Source: Fimbriimonadaceae bacterium (GTDB lineage Bacteria > Armatimonadota > Fimbriimonadia > Fimbriimonadales > Fimbriimonadaceae). Taken from it: a stretch of 64,000 nucleotides of DNA. Below the pieces are notes generated by a model. The model saw only the letters and a list, made by a program, of their open reading frames with translations. It did not search any database and was not told the DNA's origin. The translations under genes and the position numbers were made by a program. How positions within the stretch are numbered: the stretch's first letter is position 1; each line of letters begins with the position of its first letter. Positions 59,562-64,000 of this stretch are shown one piece after another. The DNA lies in contig JAIBBE010000145.1 in assembly GCA_019694835.1 (NCBI GenBank), positions 42,477 through 106,476 on the forward strand, written 5' to 3'.

Positions 59562-60929
59562 ATGGCTAAAAAGCTTAACAGTGTGCTCGGCGTCGATATC
59601 GGCAGCCAGAAGATAAAGATCGCCGAGGTGAAGCTCCAAGGAAGGGAGCCCACCATTACGGCGTTGGGAATTGCCGACACCCCGGAAGGGGCGGTCGACC
59701 ATACCGGCGTGTACAACAGCGACGCGGTAGGGGACGTCCTCAAGATGCTCGTCGGTCAATCCGGCGTCAGCGTTAATCAGGTCGTCGTCTCGATCGCGGG
59801 GCAGGCGTCGGTCTTGGTCCGAACCCTCGAAGTTCCCAAGATGAACCCGACTGAGCTCAAAGAGCACATGAACTGGGAGATCACCCGGAACATTCCTTTT
59901 GCCGAAAGCACCGTCGTCAGCGATTTCAAGGCGTTCGAGCCCGAGACTCCCGATGCCCAGAACCTGGACGTGGTCATGGCGATTTCACCGCAATCGGCGG
60001 TCGATACCATGGTCGCCGCCGTCAAGCGAGCGGGCAAGAGTACCGCCGCCATTGATGTCGAGCCGCTCAGCATTGCCCGGTCACTCACGGCCAGCTATGC
60101 TCAGGACCTAAGCGGTCTCACCGTCTGCGCGGTTGACATCGGCAACAAGACGACGTCCATTAATATTTTCAAAGACGGCAAGCTGCTCATGCCGCGCACG
60201 GTGCCCCTTGGCGGCGAGATGCTCACCAGGGCTCTTGCGGATAATTTGGGGCTGTCCGTGGACGAGGCTGAGGCGCTGAAGCGAACGAGTGCCGCCATTC
60301 CGGAATCGGCTTCGGGGTCGGTCATCGGTGGTTTTGGCGCGTCGACTCAGCAATTTGCCGCCTACAATCCCTTTGCGGATGATCCTGCGTCGATGAATCC
60401 GAACCTCATGCCGATGGGGATGGATGCACCCGCAGGTGATGCGCCGTACAATCCGTTCGCATCGGATGAGCCTGCGGCTCCCTATAACGCAGGAGCCGGT
60501 GCAGAGCCTGCGCCCTACATGCCCGGCGCAGATGCGGAGCCTGTTCAGCCTGAACCGGCCATGGTTCCCGTTCCCGAGCCGGAGTTGCCGGCGGCACCTA
60601 ATGCAGGGGCCGATGATCCGGAAACGATTCGCATCTACAATGCGATGGCTTCGGTTATCGAGGAATTCGTTGCTGAGATTCGGCGTTCGATCGACTACTT
60701 CCGCAGCAAGGGTGGCGATGTCAATCGCATCGAACTCTTGGGTGGCGGGGCGAAGCTGAAGGGTCTCGATGCTTTCCTGGCAAAAGCGCTGGGGATTCCA
60801 ACTGAAATGTATGACCCGCTGCGGAACCTTCAGGTCAACGCGAAGAAGCTCGATCCTTCGGTTGTCGACGAAAATCGCCAAGATCTCACTGTAGCCATTG
60901 GAAATGCCTTGCACATCGCCTTCGACTAA
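59562..60929 (+). CDS. pilM: type IV pilus assembly protein PilM, with low-complexity insert
   Basis: 455 residues, about 100 longer than typical. Actin-like cytoplasmic ATPase that binds PilN's N-terminus. 'NSVLGVDIGSQKIKIAEVKL' starts the fold, 'TVCAVDIGNKTTSINIFKDG' is the phosphate loop, 'NRIELLGGGAKLKGLDAFLA' the adenosine part. Residues about 260-350 are an Ala/Pro/Met-rich, almost repetitive insert ('PYNPFA' and 'APY' motifs) before the last fold segment. First gene of pilM-N-O-P-Q. Confidence 0.95.
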   Translation: MAKKLNSVLGVDIGSQKIKIAEVKLQGREPTITALGIADTPEGAVDHTGVYNSDAVGDVLKMLVGQSGVSVNQVVVSIAGQASVLVRTLEVPKMNPTELKEHMNWEITRNIPFAESTVVSDFKAFEPETPDAQNLDVVMAISPQSAVDTMVAAVKRAGKSTAAIDVEPLSIARSLTASYAQDLSGLTVCAVDIGNKTTSINIFKDGKLLMPRTVPLGGEMLTRALADNLGLSVDEAEALKRTSAAIPESASGSVIGGFGASTQQFAAYNPFADDPASMNPNLMPMGMDAPAGDAPYNPFASDEPAAPYNAGAGAEPAPYMPGADAEPVQPEPAMVPVPEPELPAAPNAGADDPETIRIYNAMASVIEEFVAEIRRSIDYFRSKGGDVNRIELLGGGAKLKGLDAFLAKALGIPTEMYDPLRNLQVNAKKLDPSVVDENRQDLTVAIGNALHIAFD

Positions 60930-60935
60930 GTCGCC

Positions 60936-61859
60936 ATGAAACTCAATCTTCTTCCGACTCACGTATCCAAAAGCGGTCAGGCTAAGACAGCAACGATCGT
61001 CTCGCTGCTGATGGTGGTCTTGTCGATCGCGGCCGCGGTGTTCATGCTGACCTCGTCCAAGAAGGCGTTGGCTGACGCGAAGCAAAAAGCGATGGACGTC
61101 AAGCCACAGGCCGATCAGGCCGTCGAAATCGCGAAGATGGCGGACAAGCTGATCAATGGTCAGCCTCCCTACACAGTTCCCGCGCCGCTGATTGCTCGAA
61201 ACACCTCGCTGGCAAATGCGATGCTCGACCACAGCAAGGTGTATCCCGACCTCTACCGCGAAGTCCTTCAGTACATTCCCGACTTTTTCCGCCTGACCTC
61301 GATCTCGGCCCAGCCCTCGAACGCCCAAGTTGCACAGGTCAACATGACCGGCGTGATTCGCTCGTTCCAAGAGTATGCGGACCTGATGATCGCGCTGCTC
61401 CGAATGCCGGGCGCGGCGAGCGTCACCCGCCAAGGCTACAACCTGAACGACATGTACGTACCGAACCTGATTACCGAAGATCAGATCGGCATCCCCATTC
61501 GTCGTGATCAGGAGCGGCTCTCTTCGAACTCGATTGAGCGCTTGCAGCAGCTCATCGCTGGCGCGAATGCCAATACGACGACGAGTTTCCAGAACCTGAA
61601 CGGTTTCGGGACGGATGAAGATTTGACCAAGGGCGCGATGAATGGATGGTCGGAGATTACGGTGACCATGCTGGTGGTGGGCAAGAACTTGCAGACCCCG
61701 AATCCCAGGGAGACCCTGAAGCGCGTTCCCGAAGGCTCGACGCCAGCACCGAATACAGGTGGCGGCGGTGGCGGATTCAATCCTGGCCCCGGTGCCCCTC
61801 CGCCCCCAGGCGGCAGCAATCCACCCAACCGTCCAGGACGTGGTGAGGACGACCTCTAA
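60936..61859 (+). CDS. pilN: type IV pilus assembly protein PilN
   Basis: 307 residues. The cytoplasmic tip 'MKLNLLPTHVSKSGQAKTA' contains the PilM-binding (I/L)NLLP sequence, followed by one TM (about 22-42) and a periplasmic fold with a coiled coil. A Gly/Pro-rich tail ends the protein. It is longer than the usual 180-200 residues. Starts 6 bases after pilM stops. Confidence 0.92.
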   Translation: MKLNLLPTHVSKSGQAKTATIVSLLMVVLSIAAAVFMLTSSKKALADAKQKAMDVKPQADQAVEIAKMADKLINGQPPYTVPAPLIARNTSLANAMLDHSKVYPDLYREVLQYIPDFFRLTSISAQPSNAQVAQVNMTGVIRSFQEYADLMIALLRMPGAASVTRQGYNLNDMYVPNLITEDQIGIPIRRDQERLSSNSIERLQQLIAGANANTTTSFQNLNGFGTDEDLTKGAMNGWSEITVTMLVVGKNLQTPNPRETLKRVPEGSTPAPNTGGGGGGFNPGPGAPPPPGGSNPPNRPGRGEDDL

Positions 61860-61871
61860 GGAGAACCAACG

Positions 61872-62651
61872 ATGAAACTAAGTGCTCTTACCATCATTCT
61901 CCTCGGAGTATCGATCAGCTTGATTGCCCTCGGGCTCGGGCTTTTCGGGTTCGGCGACAATCTTCACGGCTACTTGGTTAACAAGGAAGAAACGGGCTAC
62001 TGGGAAACCCACTATAACGACCTGCAAACAGAGGCCAATAAGATTGGTCAGGCCAAGAACCGGGTTAAGACGGCCCGTGAAATGGTGCAGGCAGAAGCCG
62101 ATAAGTGGCAGGAAATCGTTGCCGCTAAGACTCCTCAGGCAAGCATCATCAATCTCGATGAGAATGCTTGGCAGTTGACGGTCGATGCGAAGAAGTTTCG
62201 AAACGACGTTCAGCGAGCCGTCAATGCCCAGGCAAAGGTGGGCGGTGTCAAGATCGTGAACGGTCCCTATGTGGAGGATCCGTCCGACGACGCCCGCTCG
62301 ATTGTCGCCAACTATTTCAATTACCCGGCGCTCCGGTTCCCGGTGTGCATCTATGACTTCGGAACCGTAACGGTGACTGGCACGTTTGAGCAAATCTGTG
62401 CAAACGTCGAAGGCTGGGCCAACATGCCCGACTATCTTGCAGTTGCGGACGGACTGGCTATTACAGGCACCTCACCCGTGCTAACTGGTACCTATAATGT
62501 AACGTTGGTGGCCTTCGTGCGAGCGAACCGCGTTTTCCCGAAGGTTCCGGATGGTGTGGCGGCCTCCGCTCCGGCTCCCGGCGGCCCGGGTGGTCCTGGC
62601 GGTCCGGCACCGGGTGGCCCTGGCGGCCCTGGCGGTCCTGGGCGAAGCTAG
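61872..62651 (+). CDS. pilO: type IV pilus assembly protein PilO
   Basis: 259 residues. One N-terminal TM ('LTIILLGVSISLIALGLGLF'), a coiled-coil segment ('TEANKIGQAKNRVKTAREM'), then a periplasmic ferredoxin-like fold ('YDFGTVTVTGTFEQICANVE') as in PilO. The C-terminus is a Gly/Pro tail like PilN's. Pairs with PilN in the inner-membrane alignment complex. Begins 12 bases after pilN. Confidence 0.9.
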   Translation: MKLSALTIILLGVSISLIALGLGLFGFGDNLHGYLVNKEETGYWETHYNDLQTEANKIGQAKNRVKTAREMVQAEADKWQEIVAAKTPQASIINLDENAWQLTVDAKKFRNDVQRAVNAQAKVGGVKIVNGPYVEDPSDDARSIVANYFNYPALRFPVCIYDFGTVTVTGTFEQICANVEGWANMPDYLAVADGLAITGTSPVLTGTYNVTLVAFVRANRVFPKVPDGVAASAPAPGGPGGPGGPAPGGPGGPGGPGRS

Positions 62652-62688
62652 CTGTAACGTCTTTCGTGATGAGAGGATCAAAGAGAAC

Positions 62689-63429
62689 ATGATGGGATTT
62701 CTGAAGTTGACGAGCTTAGGAGTACTTGCTGGGTTGGCAGTGGGTCTCGTCGGTTGCGGCAGTGCGACCGATTCGATCACAGCCCCGGCGGCACTCGCGA
62801 TGCCGAAAGACATCACCGAGAACCCGCAGCTGAGCGCGGAGGCCGGAGTTCCGATCCCTGAGGCCGCTGATCCCGCGTTTGCCGAAACCAGGAAGATCGC
62901 CGAAGAGAGGCCCTTCGCGGTGCGCGGTGACGCCTTTGCCTTGCTGGGCCCAGAGAAAGTGTTCGATCGACAGCAGCGCGCTGAACTCCTGTTTGGCAAA
63001 CTGTCTGGCTTCAGCGTCGAGTGGGAGCCACCCGTTGAGAAGCCCGACCCGGAAGAGGAGCGCGAGCCGCAGCCGTATCGACGCCTGGCTGGCATCCTTC
63101 TCGGTGATGCCGTCATGGCCCTCATCGAGATGGAAGATGGGCAGACCTACCAGGTCAGGCCCGGTCAGCAAATTCCCAACTCGGAATGGTCCGTGTTCTC
63201 GATCGACTCCGAAAAGGCGATTCTTAGGCGTAAGGGTAACAAGCTGCCCAAGGAAATCGCAATTCCCCTCGAGAGTCGTCGAAGCGGGGGCGGTGGAGGC
63301 GGTGCTCCGGCGGGTGGAGGACTAGCCGGTGGCGGTGGTGCCCAAAACCCAGGAGAAGGCATGACCCCCGGCGTCGGTGGTGCCAGCGGAACAGGCGCTG
63401 GCGCACCAGCCCAAGGCCGACCAGACTGA
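62689..63429 (+). CDS. pilP: PilP-like lipoprotein
   Basis: 246 residues. Lipobox at 'GLAVGLVGCGSAT' (Cys about 21). A proline-rich linker leads to 'LLGDAVMALIEMEDGQTYQV' and 'AILRRKGNKLPKEIAIPLES', the short beta domain PilP uses to touch the secretin. A Gly-rich tail follows. Position between pilO and pilQ supports the call. Start ATG 62689; a longer frame from 62551 is the pilO Gly-rich tail read in another frame. Confidence 0.85.
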   Translation: MMGFLKLTSLGVLAGLAVGLVGCGSATDSITAPAALAMPKDITENPQLSAEAGVPIPEAADPAFAETRKIAEERPFAVRGDAFALLGPEKVFDRQQRAELLFGKLSGFSVEWEPPVEKPDPEEEREPQPYRRLAGILLGDAVMALIEMEDGQTYQVRPGQQIPNSEWSVFSIDSEKAILRRKGNKLPKEIAIPLESRRSGGGGGGAPAGGGLAGGGGAQNPGEGMTPGVGGASGTGAGAPAQGRPD

Positions 63430-63483
63430 TTTTTTCGAAACTGTTAATGAGGAAGCGCATCTAAACTCGTGGAGGCACGATTT

Positions 63484-64000
63484 ATGAAGAAAATGAAAAT
63501 GATCGTCGCAGGGGCAGTCCTTGGTGGGCTCCTCGTCGGCGCACCCGTTCGTGCAATGGCCCAGAATGATCCTCGAGATCAAACTATCGGTTCGCTGCAA
63601 CTTGACCAGGCGGATATCCGCGACGCCCTGAAGATTCTTTTCCGAAACGTTGGCGTTTCGTATTCGATCGACAGCAACGTCCAAGGTACCGTCACCTGCG
63701 ACCTGAAGAATGTTCCGTTTGAGACGGCACTTCGCAGTGTCCTCAGCCAGGTCCAGGCGACCTACCGTGTCGAAGGCGGTGTGTACTATATCGTCCTCAA
63801 GACGGTGGACAAGCCCGACGTTAGCGATGGCGGAGGCGACGCGAGCCCGACGAAGGCAGAGAATCCGATCCGACGCCTGCGCATTCGACACGCCGACCCG
63901 GCTCTGATCTTCATGCTTCTCAGCCAGGACTTCCGCAGCGATGCGACGATTTCAGCTGAGTTCAGCACGATGAATACGGGTGGCATTGGTGGCCGCTTTG
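63484..64000 (+). CDS. pilQ: PilQ secretin, 5' part (truncated by window end)
   Basis: Only the first 172 residues are visible. Signal peptide (about 1-27). 'GSLQLDQADIRDALKILFRN' and 'TVTCDLKNVPFETALRSVLS' are the secretin N0/STN-type repeats. GGAGG before ATG 63484. The frame continues past position 64000. PilQ would form the outer-membrane pore of the pilus machine; the gate and pore domains are not seen. Last visible gene of the pil operon. Confidence 0.9.
   Translation, partial: MKKMKMIVAGAVLGGLLVGAPVRAMAQNDPRDQTIGSLQLDQADIRDALKILFRNVGVSYSIDSNVQGTVTCDLKNVPFETALRSVLSQVQATYRVEGGVYYIVLKTVDKPDVSDGGGDASPTKAENPIRRLRIRHADPALIFMLLSQDFRSDATISAEFSTMNTGGIGGRF

Noticed and set aside
60108..61433. 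441-codon antisense frame over pilM and pilN
   Set aside because: Antisense to clear pilus genes, Arg/His-rich, no motif.

Overview
The window reads as an uninterrupted piece of chromosome from a diderm, flagellated, type IV-piliated, non-pathogen-like bacterium of fairly high GC. The combination of flagellar P- and L-ring genes, PEP-CTERM secreted proteins, and secreted proteins ending in a dockerin-like 'VDIADYAILS' EF-hand pair suggests Armatimonadota, most likely Fimbriimonadia. That placement is inference from protein style, not a database match. Coding density is high. There is one tRNA (Pro, GGG), and no rRNA, CRISPR array, integrase or transposase is visible.

Layout. 0-5.4 kb: the end of an RluB-type pseudouridine synthase, small hypotheticals, a VOC protein, a two-gene GIY-YIG/ribbon-helix-helix module and a half-size TauE-like protein. 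5.4-12.1 kb: a 1063-residue tubulin-like protein with a zinc ribbon, then a family-5 uracil-DNA glycosylase and a YfhO-type membrane protein, both carrying in-frame palindromic repeat insertions. 12.4-15.9 kb: flgK-flgL-fliW-csrA and a small membrane protein. 16-24.9 kb: a secreted metalloprotease, a large STN-domain protein, an Lrp regulator, an AI-2E family permease, small envelope proteins and a ROK kinase. 25-31.9 kb: paired PEP-CTERM proteins, a VOC protein, tRNA-Pro, PBP1A, PBP2 and FolB. 32-39 kb: a dockerin-like protein and the flgF-G-A-H-I-J-N operon. 39-54 kb: scattered single genes (PEP-CTERM proteins, a CrtI-like oxidoreductase, AAA ATPase, DinB, chemoreceptor, aldo-keto reductase, matrixin, cytochrome-like, nucleotidyltransferase, subtilase, MFS). 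54-59.3 kb: two autoregulated-looking Fic genes, an M29 aminopeptidase, a dockerin-like gene interrupted by one TAG, and a SpoIIAA-like protein. 59.5-64 kb: pilM-N-O-P-Q, cut by the window end.

The genes fall into two translation styles. Envelope, flagellar and pilus genes mostly have Shine-Dalgarno sequences and overlapping starts. Many solitary genes instead have a -10-like hexamer exactly 6-7 bases before the start codon and no Shine-Dalgarno, which implies leaderless mRNAs.

The most unusual features are: (1) a modular palindromic repeat inserted in frame into two neighbouring genes (114 and 64 codons, built of 45-codon modules and reading from 'YRWQPAG' to 'PAVR'), with a third intergenic copy; (2) an operon of a ribbon-helix-helix/alkyltransferase-fold protein and a GIY-YIG nuclease carrying a second domain I cannot name; (3) a Fic gene behind three dyads spaced exactly 42 bp apart; and (4) a tandem hairpin-forming repeat ahead of a metalloprotease.
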